NCBI RefSeq assembly: GCF_026342015.1
Contig: NZ_JAPENL010000002.1
Location: 2,733,001 to 2,797,000, forward strand
Source: Micromonospora lupini
GTDB lineage: Bacteria; Actinomycetota; Actinomycetes; Mycobacteriales; Micromonosporaceae
Length of the DNA stretch: 64,000 nucleotides
Reading direction: 5' to 3'
Shown: in pieces, positions 16,870 to 26,012 of the stretch
Position numbering within the stretch: the stretch's first letter is position 1
Layout: every line of letters begins with the position of its first letter
Notes under the pieces: generated by a model
The model's input: the letters and a program-made list of their open reading frames with translations, nothing else
Told to the model about the DNA's origin: nothing
Databases searched by the model: none
Translations under genes and position numbers: made by a program

Positions 16870-17874
16870 GTGACAGATCAGGCGTGGCCCTGGCCGGCCG
16901 GCGCGGCGACCGGTATCGGCTCGCTGCCCGGCACCGACATCGCCGAGGCCCAGCGGGTGGTCCTCGGTGAGCTTCCCGAGCTGCCGCACCTGCCCGAGCT
17001 GCCGGGGCGCGGCCCCGGAGCCGACCTGATCGGCCGGAGCGCCGGGCTGCTTGTCGAGCTGCCCGTCGAGCTGTACGCCGGGCGGTGGCGGGTCGCGCCC
17101 CGGTCCGGCCGTGACCTGCGCCGGGCCCGCGACCTGATGGAACGCGACCTGGACCAGCTCGCCGAGCAGGCGGAGGGGTACGCCGGCCCGATCAAGGTGC
17201 AGGCCGGCGGCCCACTCACCCTGGCCGCCTCCCTGGAGCTGCCGATCGGCGGCCGACTGCTGCGTGACCCCGGCGCCGTCCGCGACCTCACCGGCTCCCT
17301 CGCCGAAGGGCTGCGCGGGCACGTCGCGGCGGTCGCCCGGCGGCTACCGGGGGCGTCGGTGCTGCTGCAACTGGACGAGCCGTCGCTGCCGACCGTGCTG
17401 GCCGGGAGGGTGCCCACCGAGAGCGGGCTGGGCGCGTACCGGGCGGTGGATTCGGCCGACGCGGCCGCCCTGCTGCGCACTGTCGTCGACGCGGTGGGCG
17501 TACCCACCGTGGTGCACTGCTGCGCCCCGCAGGTGCCGCTGGAGCTGATCCGCTCCACCGGCGCCGTCGCGGTCGCCCTCGACCTCGACCTGGTCACCGA
17601 GCTGGACCCGCTGGGCGAAGCCATCGACGCGGGCCTCGGGCTGCTGGCCGGCGCCGCGCCGACCCGGCCGCCGTCGGCCGGTGGCGCACCGACCTCCGCG
17701 CAGATCGCCGACCGGGTACGCCAGATCTGGGACCGCCTCGGCTTTCCCCGCCGCCAGCTCGCCGAGCAGGTGGTCGTCACCCCGGCCTGCGGCCTGGCCG
17801 GCGCCACCCCGCAGTACGCCCGGGCGGTGCTCGCGGCGTGCCGGGACGCCGGCCGCCGGTTCACCGAGGAGTGA
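16870..17874 (+). CDS. MetE C-terminal-like (cobalamin-independent methionine synthase type) enzyme
   Basis: 334 residues, less than half of MetE and corresponding to its C-terminal barrel. It begins with TGIGSLPGTD and keeps the zinc ligands VVHCCAP (HxC) and TPACGLAGA, plus the conserved LQLDEPSLP. Stand-alone core-MetE proteins transfer a methyl group to homocysteine or another thiol from a donor other than methyltetrahydrofolate-triglutamate; which donor cannot be told. TAGCCT (16858-16863) lies 6 nt before the GTG with no Shine-Dalgarno sequence, a clear leaderless signature. Confidence 0.85.
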   Translation: MTDQAWPWPAGAATGIGSLPGTDIAEAQRVVLGELPELPHLPELPGRGPGADLIGRSAGLLVELPVELYAGRWRVAPRSGRDLRRARDLMERDLDQLAEQAEGYAGPIKVQAGGPLTLAASLELPIGGRLLRDPGAVRDLTGSLAEGLRGHVAAVARRLPGASVLLQLDEPSLPTVLAGRVPTESGLGAYRAVDSADAAALLRTVVDAVGVPTVVHCCAPQVPLELIRSTGAVAVALDLDLVTELDPLGEAIDAGLGLLAGAAPTRPPSAGGAPTSAQIADRVRQIWDRLGFPRRQLAEQVVVTPACGLAGATPQYARAVLAACRDAGRRFTEE

Positions 17875-17911
17875 CGTTTTCCTGTCGTACCTGCGGGGCA
17901 GGATGACGGTC

Positions 17912-18283
17912 ATGATTGGACAGCTACGTTCAGTGGTGATCGACTGCCCCGACCCGCGGGCGTTGGCGGCGTTCTACTCCGAGCTGCTCGACATCCCCCT
18001 GGTCGAGGGCGAGGGCGAGGGCGACGACGAGTGGGTGGTGCTTGGCGGCCCGCCCGGTCACCAGCCCCGGCTGGCGTTCCAGCGGGCGCTCAACCTGCGG
18101 CCGCCGGCCTGGCCCGACCCGGAGCGCCCGCAGCAGTTCCACCTGGATGTGACTGTGGACGACATCGAGAGCGCGGAGAAGGCGGCGCTGGCGCTCGGTG
18201 CTCGGCGGCTGCCCGGCGAGGGCGAGGGCTTCCGGGTCTACGCCGATCCGGCCGGCCATCCGTTCTGCCTCTGCTGGGACTGA
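17912..18283 (+). CDS. VOC (glyoxalase/bleomycin-resistance fold) protein
   Basis: 123 residues from ATG 17912 (MIGQLRSVVIDCPDP); ATG 17903 adds three. Typical VOC layout: DPRALAAFYSELLDIPL, then a central QFHLDVTVDDIESAEKAALALGARRL, ending FRVYADPAGHPFCLC. Members bind a metal and act on glyoxal adducts, antibiotics or dioxygenase substrates; no specific substrate can be named. Confidence 0.85.
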   Translation: MIGQLRSVVIDCPDPRALAAFYSELLDIPLVEGEGEGDDEWVVLGGPPGHQPRLAFQRALNLRPPAWPDPERPQQFHLDVTVDDIESAEKAALALGARRLPGEGEGFRVYADPAGHPFCLCWD

Positions 18284-18313
18284 GCATGGCGTGGGTTGCG
18301 GCGGCCCGGCATC

Positions 18314-19324
18314 ATGGCCGCCGTGATCCACTCCTCCCCGCTGCGCGCATCCGGTTCGCTCTTCGGCCTCGCCTACGGCGACGCCCTGGGCAAGCCCACC
18401 GAGTTCCTGACCGTCGCCGAGATCCAGCGCCGCTACGGCTCGACCGGCCCGCGTGAGCTGGCCGGCGAGCCGGCGCTGGTCACCGACGACACCCAGATGG
18501 CGCTGGCGGTGGGTTGGGCGCTGCACGAGGCGCCGTCGCTGACACCGGAGATGGTGGAGCCGCTGCTGCGGCGGCGCTTCCTGGCCTGGGCGGTCAGCCC
18601 GGACAACAACCGCGCCCCCGGGATGACCTGCCTGCGCGCCTGCGCCGACCTGGGCCGAGGGCTGCCCTGGCAGGAGGCGACTGTCGCCGACTCGAAGGGC
18701 TGCGGCGCCAACATGCGCGTGACGCCTGTGGGGTTGCTCGACACCGACCTCGACACGCTGGCCGGGCTGGCCCAGTTGCAGGCCGGACTGACCCACGGCC
18801 ACCCGACCGGGTTGGCGGCCAGCGAGCTCACCGCGTACGCGGCCTTCGCGCTGCGCGCGGGCGCCACACTGCCTGAGCTACCCGCCTTGCTCGCCGAGCG
18901 GGCGCTCGCCCAGCGCCTGATCTACCGGGAGCGGTGGCTGGGTGATCTCTGGCAGCGCGCCGGCTCCTCGTCTCCAGCCGACTTCATCGCCGCAGGCTGG
19001 GACGAGTGCCTGGCCGCGCTGCGCCGACTGACCATCGCTCTCGGCGAGCCGGACGACGGCGGCGACCCGTGCCGGGCCACCGGTGAGGGCTGGGTGGCCG
19101 AGGAGGCGCTGGCCACGGCGCTGTTCTGCGCCGTACGTCATGCCGACGACCCGGTCGCGGCCCTGGCCCGGGGCGCGACCACCGCCGGCGACTCCGACTC
19201 GATCGCCGCCCTGGCCGGCGCCTTCGTGGGCGCGGCCACCGGGATGGCCGCCTGGCCGCCCGAATGGGCCCACCGCATCGAGTACGCCGACCAGCTCGCC
19301 ACCCTCGGCGCGGCCTGGGACTGA
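18314..19324 (+). CDS. ADP-ribosylglycohydrolase family protein
   Basis: 336 residues from ATG 18314; GTG 18323, preceded 7 nt upstream by CATCAT, is a second possible start. The fold shows FGLAYGDALGKPTEF, the Mg-binding VTDDTQMALAVG and a C-terminal GDSDSIAALAGAFVG, which supplies the second pair of acidic ligands. Enzymes of this family remove ADP-ribose from Arg (dinitrogenase reductase and others) or act on related glycosides. No ADP-ribosyltransferase is nearby. Confidence 0.9.
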   Translation: MAAVIHSSPLRASGSLFGLAYGDALGKPTEFLTVAEIQRRYGSTGPRELAGEPALVTDDTQMALAVGWALHEAPSLTPEMVEPLLRRRFLAWAVSPDNNRAPGMTCLRACADLGRGLPWQEATVADSKGCGANMRVTPVGLLDTDLDTLAGLAQLQAGLTHGHPTGLAASELTAYAAFALRAGATLPELPALLAERALAQRLIYRERWLGDLWQRAGSSSPADFIAAGWDECLAALRRLTIALGEPDDGGDPCRATGEGWVAEEALATALFCAVRHADDPVAALARGATTAGDSDSIAALAGAFVGAATGMAAWPPEWAHRIEYADQLATLGAAWD

Positions 19325-19360
19325 CCCACCGTCCCCCGGCCCGGCCCGGCCCGCTCAGAC

Positions 19361-19507
19361 CTGGCTCGGCCCGTTCGGCCTGGCTCGGCCCGTTCGGCCT
19401 GGCTCGGCCCGTTCGGCCTGGCTCGGTCCGTTCGGCCTGGCTCGGTCCGTTCGGCCTGGCTCGGTCCGTTCGGCCTGGCCCGGCCCGTTCGGCCTGGCCC
19501 GTTCGGC
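19361..19507. repeat. 19-bp tandem repeat array downstream of the ADP-ribosylglycohydrolase gene
   Basis: CTGGCTCGGCCCGTTCGGC runs seven times with a few C/T changes (19361-19493) and then decays. Copies 4-6 share a T in place of C at one position, which indicates stepwise local duplication. The array starts 37 nt past the stop codon. The rest of 19325-19660 holds no gene. Confidence 0.9.
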
Positions 19508-19548
19508 TCGGCCTGGCTCGGCTCGGCCTGCCCGGCGCGGCCTGGCGG

Positions 19549-19625
19549 TGATCCACTCGGATTCCTGGAAGTCGCGGTGTTGCTGGTCGGCGGATGCCCC
19601 GGATTCCTGGAACCCGAGTGGATCA
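19549..19625. repeat. Intergenic inverted repeat, TGATC-type family
   Basis: 22-bp arms beginning TGATCCACTCGG (19549-19570 and 19604-19625) agree at 20 of 22 positions around a 33-nt centre. It lies between the 19-bp repeat array and the PemK-like gene and may act as a bidirectional terminator. Confidence 0.75.
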
Positions 19626-19660
19626 TGGCTCAGGCCCGGCCCCCGGCGCGTGGCTCGTTG

Positions 19661-20206
19661 TCAGCTGGTGGGGAGGTGGCGCAGGTTGCGGACCTTTCGC
19701 CACAGGTCGGCGTCGCAGCGGCCGGCGCGGTCGGCGAAGTCGGCCGAGCTGATCCGAGTCGGCTCGGTCAGGCTCAGGTAGCTGTCGTGCTCGGCGTCGG
19801 GATCCCAGTCTCGGGTGGGGATCCGGACGTGGTCGTCCCGGTCGCTCTTGTCCTGGCTGGTGATCTTCAGGACGTCGGCGCCCCGGGAGTCGGCGCGCAG
19901 CACCAGGCAGGGCCGGACCTTCGAGCCGCTGCCGTCGGCGTACGGCACGTCGGCCCACCAGATCTCGCCTGCCGTCGGCGTGGCGGTCGCGCGATCGGTG
20001 TCGCGGGAGCGCGGCGCGGTGGTCGGTCGATCGGTGCCGCGTGGCCTCGGCGGCGCGGGACGGCGACCACCCGTGCGGGTCGGGGCCCCGCGAGCCGGTC
20101 GGTCGGCCGAGCGTCGGCTGTTCGCCCGGTGCCGCCAGCTGTTCCATGCCCAGCCGGCGGCAACCGTCAGCAGGATCGCCGCCGCCCAGAGCAACGCCTC
20201 GGTCAT
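19661..20206 (-). CDS. Membrane-anchored PemK/MazF-like protein
   Basis: 181 residues from ATG 20206, with GGAGG 6 nt upstream. One N-terminal membrane helix (LLWAAAILLTVAAGWAW), then an Arg/Pro/Thr-rich linker, then a PemK/MazF fold from about residue 90: GEIWWADVPYADGSGSKVRPCLVL, then ITSQDKSDRDDHVRIP. The GxIWW-PxxGSE-like and RPCLVL motifs are those of MazF endoribonucleases. No antitoxin gene adjoins it; the neighbours are ligA and the ADP-ribosylglycohydrolase. A toxic role is therefore doubtful, and it could be a housekeeping relative tethered to the membrane. Confidence 0.78.
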   Translation of the reverse strand: MTEALLWAAAILLTVAAGWAWNSWRHRANSRRSADRPARGAPTRTGGRRPAPPRPRGTDRPTTAPRSRDTDRATATPTAGEIWWADVPYADGSGSKVRPCLVLRADSRGADVLKITSQDKSDRDDHVRIPTRDWDPDAEHDSYLSLTEPTRISSADFADRAGRCDADLWRKVRNLRHLPTS

Positions 20207-20334
20207 CGCCACCTCCGCGTCAGTGCGGCCCGGGGCCGCCTCGTCCGGCGATCGTCGCACGTCACCGCCCCTTCCGCCCGCCGACGACACCGCCGCCCGC
20301 GCGGCCAGACTCTCCCGCCTGCGGGCCGACGGGA

Positions 20335-20414
20335 GCTGATCGACTCCACATCGCCGATGTGGGGGCATCAGGGCGCGCGGACACCCCCATGTCGGCGACC
20401 TGGAGTCGATCAGC
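20335..20414. repeat. Long intergenic inverted repeat upstream of ligA
   Basis: 31-bp arms starting GCTGATCGACTCCA (20335-20365 and 20384-20414) agree at 27 of 31 positions, with an 18-nt centre. It is the largest palindrome of the family in this window and occupies the middle of the 360-nt divergent region between the PemK-like gene and ligA. No gene is seen in that region. Confidence 0.8.
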
Positions 20415-20566
20415 GGCCGGCGAGTCCGGCGTCGATTGCCGTTCGGCGGCCCCGGGGCGGCACGGGTACGGGTTGCGCGGGGCGTCACCGGTGGCGCAGG
20501 TGGGCGGCGGATTGTCACCCCGGACCGATACCGTGCCTTAGTAGCGTGATCAGGGAGGTCGCAGGC

Positions 20567-22720
20567 GTGTCCGAAGGTGGCGGGGTGTCCGAGGAGCAGA
20601 TCGGTCAACAGGTCAGCCCGGCTCAGGAGGCGGCGGCCGGCGCGGAGCCGACGCCGCAGGCGCGGGAGCGGCACGCCACCCTCAGCCGTGAGCTGACCGA
20701 GCATCAATACCGCTACTACGTGCTGGACTCGCCGATCATCACCGACGCCGAGTTCGACAAGCAGTTGCGCGAGTTGGAGGCGTTGGAGGAGGAGTTCCCG
20801 GCGCTGCGAACGCCGGATTCGCCGACCCAGCGGGTGGGTGGCACCTTCTCCACCGACTTCACCCCGGTCACGCACGCGGAGCGGATGCTCTCGCTCGACA
20901 ACGCCTTCGCCGACGAGGAGCTGGCAGCCTGGGCCGAGCGGGTCGAGCGGGACGCGGGCGGGCCGGCGCCCTACCTCTGCGAGTTGAAGGTCGACGGCCT
21001 GGCGATCAACCTGACCTACGAGGCCGGCCGGCTGGTTCGTGCGGCCACCCGTGGTGACGGCCGCACCGGCGAGGACGTCACCGCCAACGTGCGCAGCATT
21101 CGGGACGTGCCCGGGCAGCTCGCGCCGTCCGCCGAGTTCCCGACGGTGCCCGAGCTGCTGGAGGTCCGGGGCGAGATCTACTTCCCGGTGGCCGCATTCG
21201 CCGACCTCAACGCGAGCCTGGTCGAGCAGGGGCGGGCGCCGTTCGCCAACCCACGCAACGCCGCCGCCGGCAGCCTCCGGCAGAAGGACCCCCGGGTCAC
21301 CGCCTCCCGACCGCTGCGCCTCGTCGTGCACGGCATCGGCGCCCGCCGAGGGTTCCAGCCGACGGCGCAGTCGGAGTCGTACGCGGCGCTGAAGGCGTGG
21401 GGGCTGCCGACGAGCGACAGGTGGCGGGTCGTCCCGGACCTGGCCGGCGTGGCGGAGTACATCGCCTACTACGCCGAGCACCGGCACGACGTCGAGCATG
21501 AGATCGACGGTGTGGTGGTCAAGGTCGACCCGGTCTCCATCCAGGGTCGCCTGGGCTCCACCAGCCGTGCCCCACGTTGGGCGATCGCCTTCAAGTACCC
21601 GCCGGAGGAGGTCACCACCAAGCTGCTCGACATCGACGTCAACGTGGGGCGTACGGGTCGGGTCACGCCGTTCGCCGTCCTCGAACCGGTGCGGGTGGCC
21701 GGCTCCACAGTCGCGCTCGCCACTTTGCACAACGCCCGCGAGGTCGAGCGCAAGGGCGTGTTGATCGGCGACACGGTGGTGCTGCGCAAGGCCGGCGACG
21801 TGATTCCCGAGGTGCTCGGCCCGGTGGTCGACCTGCGGCCCGCCGACGCCCGCCCGTTCGTCATGCCGACCACCTGCCCGGCCTGCGGCACCCCGCTCGC
21901 GCCCTCGAAGGAGGGCGATGTCGACATCCGGTGCCCCAACACCCGCAGTTGCCCCGCCCAGCTCCGCGAGCGGGTGTTCCACCTCGCCGGTCGTGGCGCG
22001 TTCGACATCGAGGTGCTGGGCTACAAGGGCGCGGCGGCACTGCTGGACGCGGAGATCATCGCCGACGAGGGTGATCTCTTCCAGCTCGATGCCGACCAGC
22101 TGTCCCGGTCGCCGTTCTTCGTCAACAAGGACGGCACCCTCGGCAGCAACGCGGTAAAGCTCCTCGACAATCTGGCCGTCGCCCGGGAACGTGACCTGTG
22201 GCGGGTGCTTGTGGCGCTCTCCATCCGGCACGTCGGCCCCACCGCCGCGCAGGCGTTGGCCCGGCACTTCCGCTCGATGGAGGCGATCGACGCCGCGAGC
22301 GAGGAGGAGCTGTCCTCGGTCGACGGGGTCGGGCCGACAATCGCGGCGAGCATCCGCGAGTGGTTCGCCGTCGACTGGCACCGCGAGGTGGTCCGCAAGT
22401 GGGCCGAGGCGGGCGTACGGATGGCCGAGGAGGCCGTGGACGAGGGCCCGCGCCCGCTGGAGGGGTTGACAGTCGTGGTGACCGGCACCCTCGCCGGCTT
22501 CTCCCGGGACCAGGCCGCCGAGGCCGTGCAGACCAGGGGCGGCAAGGTCAGCGGGTCGGTCTCCAAGAAGACGAGCTTCGTCGTCGTGGGGGACAATCCG
22601 GGGTCCAAGGCCGACAAGGCGGCCAGCCTCAAGGTGCCGGTGCTCGACGAGGACGGGTTCCGGGTGTTGTTGGACGCGGGTCCGGACGCCGCACGGGAGG
22701 TCGCCCGGGTGGAGGGCTGA
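20567..22720 (+). CDS. ligA: NAD-dependent DNA ligase LigA
   Basis: 717 residues from GTG 20567, with GGGAGG at 20553-20558; GTG 20546 and 20585 are in frame but less well placed. Domain order is complete: Ia (HQYRYYVLDSPIITDAEFD), adenylation with the AMP-accepting Lys in CELKVDGLAINL, OB fold, Cys4 zinc finger (CPACGTP and CPNTRSCPAQ, about residues 438-465), HhH repeats (LSSVDGVGPTIAASI) and a BRCT domain (LEGLTVVVTGTLAGFSRDQA). It seals nicks in replication and repair. Single gene on its own transcript. Confidence 0.97.
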   Translation: MSEGGGVSEEQIGQQVSPAQEAAAGAEPTPQARERHATLSRELTEHQYRYYVLDSPIITDAEFDKQLRELEALEEEFPALRTPDSPTQRVGGTFSTDFTPVTHAERMLSLDNAFADEELAAWAERVERDAGGPAPYLCELKVDGLAINLTYEAGRLVRAATRGDGRTGEDVTANVRSIRDVPGQLAPSAEFPTVPELLEVRGEIYFPVAAFADLNASLVEQGRAPFANPRNAAAGSLRQKDPRVTASRPLRLVVHGIGARRGFQPTAQSESYAALKAWGLPTSDRWRVVPDLAGVAEYIAYYAEHRHDVEHEIDGVVVKVDPVSIQGRLGSTSRAPRWAIAFKYPPEEVTTKLLDIDVNVGRTGRVTPFAVLEPVRVAGSTVALATLHNAREVERKGVLIGDTVVLRKAGDVIPEVLGPVVDLRPADARPFVMPTTCPACGTPLAPSKEGDVDIRCPNTRSCPAQLRERVFHLAGRGAFDIEVLGYKGAAALLDAEIIADEGDLFQLDADQLSRSPFFVNKDGTLGSNAVKLLDNLAVARERDLWRVLVALSIRHVGPTAAQALARHFRSMEAIDAASEEELSSVDGVGPTIAASIREWFAVDWHREVVRKWAEAGVRMAEEAVDEGPRPLEGLTVVVTGTLAGFSRDQAAEAVQTRGGKVSGSVSKKTSFVVVGDNPGSKADKAASLKVPVLDEDGFRVLLDAGPDAAREVARVEG

Positions 22721-22913
22721 CCGCCGCCGCACGCCCGGCTCGGCAGCACCGCCTGACCGCCGGCCACGCCGACGCGGCAACCCGTCGCGTATACCAACTT
22801 AATTACGACTACGACCGATTCGTGACTGTCATACCGGGAAACCCGGGGCTGAGGGCGTTTCATTGGGGCACGGCGTGCTCACTCGGCACGTCGACAGTCG
22901 GTCGGGAGGTGTG

Positions 22914-25889
22914 ATGGAGGTCGCCGACCCGCGCAACTCCGTCCCACCGGGGCGGGTGACGCCGATCGCCGCCTTCGTCGTCGGCATCCTGGTGGTCGCG
23001 GCACTGACCGCCGCGGGTCCACTCACGACGCTCCCCGACGAGTTGCCCCGGCTGCCGGTGGCGTTCTGGACGATGGCCGCCCTCGCGGTGGTCTGCGACG
23101 CGCGCCCGTTCGTGCCGCCGGGGCGACGGCAGACCTCGGCGGTCTTCCCGTCCACCTGTTTCACCTTCGCGATCCTGCTCGGTTGGGGGCTCGGCCCGGC
23201 GGTGGCGGTGCAGGCCGTCGGGGTGATCGTCTCCGGTTGGCGGATGCGCCACGCCGCGTGGCGGACCGCGTTCAACGTCGGCCAGTACGCCTGCGCCCTC
23301 GCCGCCGCGTACGGCGTCATCCAGCTCGGGCCGGGCCCCGTCTTCTCCGGCGGTCGTCTGCACGTCACCGACGTGGTCGCCGTTGGCGGGGCGACGCTGG
23401 CCTGGTTCGTCGTGAACTACGGCCTGGTGAGCTGGGCGGTGCGGCTGCGCTTCGGCGACCGCTGGTGGCCCACCGTCCGTCAGGGCATCGGTTTCGAGCT
23501 GCTCTCCACCGGCTCGCTGCTGCTGCTCGCCCCGGTGCTGGTCGCCGCCGCCCGTCTCAGCGCGGCGCTGATCCCGCTGGTGCTGGTGCCGCTCTTCGCC
23601 GTGTACCGGATGGCCCGGCTGACCGTCGAGCAGCAGCACCTCGCCGCCGCCGACCCGCTGACCGGGTTGCCCAACCGTAAGGCGTTGCTGGCCGAGGTGG
23701 CCGAGCAGGTGCACCTGCACGCCGAGCGGGCCGCCCGCGGCGAGCCCGGAGGGCGCCTGGCCCTGCTGCTCATCGACCTGGACCGCTTCAAGAACGTCAA
23801 CGACGCGCTCGGGCACGCGGTGGGCGACCGGTTGTTGGTGGAGGTCAGCGCCCGGCTCACCGACGTGGAACCTCGGCCGCAGATGATCGCCCGGCTCGGT
23901 GGGGACGAGTTCGCGATCGTGATGACAGGGCTGACCGACGTGGGCCAGGCACGTGAGCTGGCCGACCGGGTCGTCGGGGCGTTGGCCGAGCCGGTGCCGT
24001 TGGACGGACTGCCGTTGGACGTCGGCGGCTCCATCGGGATCGCCCTCTTCCCGGAGCACGGGGAGGACTTCGCCACCCTGATGCGGCACGCCGACGTGGC
24101 GATGTACGACGCCAAGCACCGCAACGACACGGTCGCCGTGTACGCCCCCGAGTCGGACCACAACTCGGCCGAGCGTCTCGGTCTCCTCGCCGACCTCCGC
24201 CGGGTGCTGGAGTCCGGCCCGTCGGCCGCCGGCCCGCTCGACCCCGCGCCACCGCAGAGCCAAGCCGAGCACGCCGGCCGCGCCCGCCACACCGAGCACG
24301 CCGGCCAAGCCGAGCATGCCGGCCACGCAAACGCCGAGCACGCCGGCCACGCAAACGCCGAGCACGCCGGCCACGCAAACGCCGAGCACGCCGGCCACGC
24401 CGAGCACGCCAACGCCGAGCACGCCGGCCACGCAAACGCCGGCCACGCCAACGCCGAGCACGCCAACGCCGGCCACGCCGAGCACGCCAGCCACGCCGAG
24501 CACGCCAACGCCGAGCACGCCAACGCCGAGCACGCCAACGCCGGCCACGCCGAGCACGCCAACGCCGGCCACGCCAACGCCGAGCACGTCGGCCACGCCA
24601 ACCGTGCCAACGCCGGCCGCGCCGACCAGGCCAACGTCGGCCGTGGCGAGGCGGGGGAGTCCGAGCGGACGGCAGACGTACCCCTCGCTGCGGAGGCCGA
24701 GGTGCGCGGCGGTGACGGTGCGGCGCTGCCCACTCCGGCGACGGCCGAGGTTGCGCCGCATCCGGGCGGCGCGCCGGTGATCGCCGCGGCGCCGCCGGCC
24801 GGCGGGCGGTGGTGGGGTCGCCGGCGGCGGGCCGGCGGCGACCTGGTGCACGCCGACGAGCTGATCAACCGGATCGCCACCGGCGCCGACCCGATCCGGG
24901 GCCGCAACAGCCGCGCGACGATCCCCGGCACCCGCCCCGGCCCGTCGCGGGGCCTGCGTGCCGGCGGCCAGGGGCGGCGATCGCCGAACGGCGGGGCGGT
25001 GCCCCCGCCGAGCGACGGCCGTCCGGCGCACGCCGCCATGGCGGTTCCGGAGGACCAGGCGATCGAGCCGACCGGATGGGTACGCGACGACGGCGAGTCG
25101 GTCGACGACGCCGGTGAGATCACCATGTACTACCAGCCGCAGATCGCCATCGCGACAGGCGAGGTCGTGGGCGTCGAGGCCCTGCTGCGGTGGCGGCACC
25201 CGCGCCGGGGCATGGTCGACCCGGAGGAGTTGATCCGGGTCGCCGAGCAGAGCGCGGTGATGCGGCTGCTCACCCGGCGGGTCGTGGACGACGTGGTGGA
25301 GCAGCTCGCCAAGTGGTCGGCGGCCGGCATCGGGCTGCGTGCGGCGCTCAACGTCAGCGTGCGGGACCTGCACACCGGCGAGATCGCCGACCAGATCGCC
25401 GACCGGCTCGCCCGCTACGGGGTACCGGCCGAGCGGCTGCAACTGGAGATCACCGAGGGTGCGCTGATGGCCGATCCGCGCCGGGTGCTGGCCACGATCT
25501 CCCGGCTGCACCGCATCGGGGTGGCCATCGCGCTTGACGACTTCGGCACCGGATACTCGTCGCTGCAACACCTGCGCCGCCTTCCGCTGTCCGAGGTGAA
25601 GGTGGACCGGTCGTTCGTGCTCGGCATGGCCGAGGACGCCGACGACGCGGCGATCGTCCGGTCGATGATCGAGTTGGCGGGCGCGCTGGGGCTGCGGGTG
25701 GTCGCCGAGGGCGTGGAGGACGAGCGGACGTGGCGGATGTTGTACGCCGCCGGCTGCGACGCCGCCCAGGGCTGGTTCTACGCCCGCCCGATGCCCGCCG
25801 AGGAGCTGGTCACCTGGCTGGCCCGCTACCGGCCGGTCCGCCCGACGGGTGGCCCGGAGCCGGAGGCCGGCCGCCGTTCGATCCGCTGA
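22914..25889 (+). CDS. GGDEF-EAL membrane protein with expanded low-complexity linker
   Basis: About 991 residues from ATG 22914, with GGGAGG just upstream; GTG 22911 and TTG 22863 are other in-frame options. Residues 1-240 hold about seven membrane helices. The GGDEF domain (about 245-430) has DPLTGLPNRKALL and an intact ARLGGDEFAIVM, without an RxxD inhibitory site before it. A His/Ala/Asn/Glu/Gly repeat (about 450-575) and a Pro/Arg-rich stretch separate it from a complete EAL domain (about 740-975): VEALLRWRHP, LNVSVRDL, LEITEGAL, LDDFGTGYSS, KVDRSFV. Both c-di-GMP synthesis and breakdown look possible. Confidence 0.9.
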   Translation: MEVADPRNSVPPGRVTPIAAFVVGILVVAALTAAGPLTTLPDELPRLPVAFWTMAALAVVCDARPFVPPGRRQTSAVFPSTCFTFAILLGWGLGPAVAVQAVGVIVSGWRMRHAAWRTAFNVGQYACALAAAYGVIQLGPGPVFSGGRLHVTDVVAVGGATLAWFVVNYGLVSWAVRLRFGDRWWPTVRQGIGFELLSTGSLLLLAPVLVAAARLSAALIPLVLVPLFAVYRMARLTVEQQHLAAADPLTGLPNRKALLAEVAEQVHLHAERAARGEPGGRLALLLIDLDRFKNVNDALGHAVGDRLLVEVSARLTDVEPRPQMIARLGGDEFAIVMTGLTDVGQARELADRVVGALAEPVPLDGLPLDVGGSIGIALFPEHGEDFATLMRHADVAMYDAKHRNDTVAVYAPESDHNSAERLGLLADLRRVLESGPSAAGPLDPAPPQSQAEHAGRARHTEHAGQAEHAGHANAEHAGHANAEHAGHANAEHAGHAEHANAEHAGHANAGHANAEHANAGHAEHASHAEHANAEHANAEHANAGHAEHANAGHANAEHVGHANRANAGRADQANVGRGEAGESERTADVPLAAEAEVRGGDGAALPTPATAEVAPHPGGAPVIAAAPPAGGRWWGRRRRAGGDLVHADELINRIATGADPIRGRNSRATIPGTRPGPSRGLRAGGQGRRSPNGGAVPPPSDGRPAHAAMAVPEDQAIEPTGWVRDDGESVDDAGEITMYYQPQIAIATGEVVGVEALLRWRHPRRGMVDPEELIRVAEQSAVMRLLTRRVVDDVVEQLAKWSAAGIGLRAALNVSVRDLHTGEIADQIADRLARYGVPAERLQLEITEGALMADPRRVLATISRLHRIGVAIALDDFGTGYSSLQHLRRLPLSEVKVDRSFVLGMAEDADDAAIVRSMIELAGALGLRVVAEGVEDERTWRMLYAAGCDAAQGWFYARPMPAEELVTWLARYRPVRPTGGPEPEAGRRSIR
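24262..24640. repeat. Coding hexamer-based repeat tract in the GGDEF-EAL linker
   Basis: CACGCC-type hexamers built into 12-, 18- and 24-nt units, for example GAGCACGCCGGCCACGCAAA, repeat for about 380 nt and encode alternating AEHAGHAN, AEHANAEH and AGHAN units. All unit lengths are multiples of three, so the frame survives gain or loss of copies. Confidence 0.9.
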
Positions 25890-25923
25890 CCCACCCGAGC
25901 AGCCGGCGGAGGGGGCGGAACAA

Positions 25924-25929
25924 TAGACT
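25924..25929 (+). promoter_or_regulatory. Candidate -10 box of gatCAB
   Basis: TAGACT inside an A-rich patch (AACAATAGACTC), 84 nt before gatC, is the only TANNNT in the gap. No convincing -35. Confidence 0.4.
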
Positions 25930-26012
25930 CGCTCCGGTCACCGCGCGTCACACTGCTCGCGTCGCGCGGCCGGCAGACCGCCCGACCAGCAGGACATCAG
26001 AAGGGGGCACGG

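Noticed and set aside
19661..22780. A single 1039-codon minus-strand reading frame opposite ligA
   Set aside because: Only its last 181 codons (the PemK-like gene) look like protein. The rest is the antisense of ligA, open because GC-rich codons rarely make stops.
22860..25571. 903-codon minus-strand frame opposite the GGDEF-EAL gene, with long VLGVAGV repeats
   Set aside because: Shadow of the plus-strand gene; the Val/Leu/Gly repeats are the complement of the His/Ala linker. No domain or start signal.
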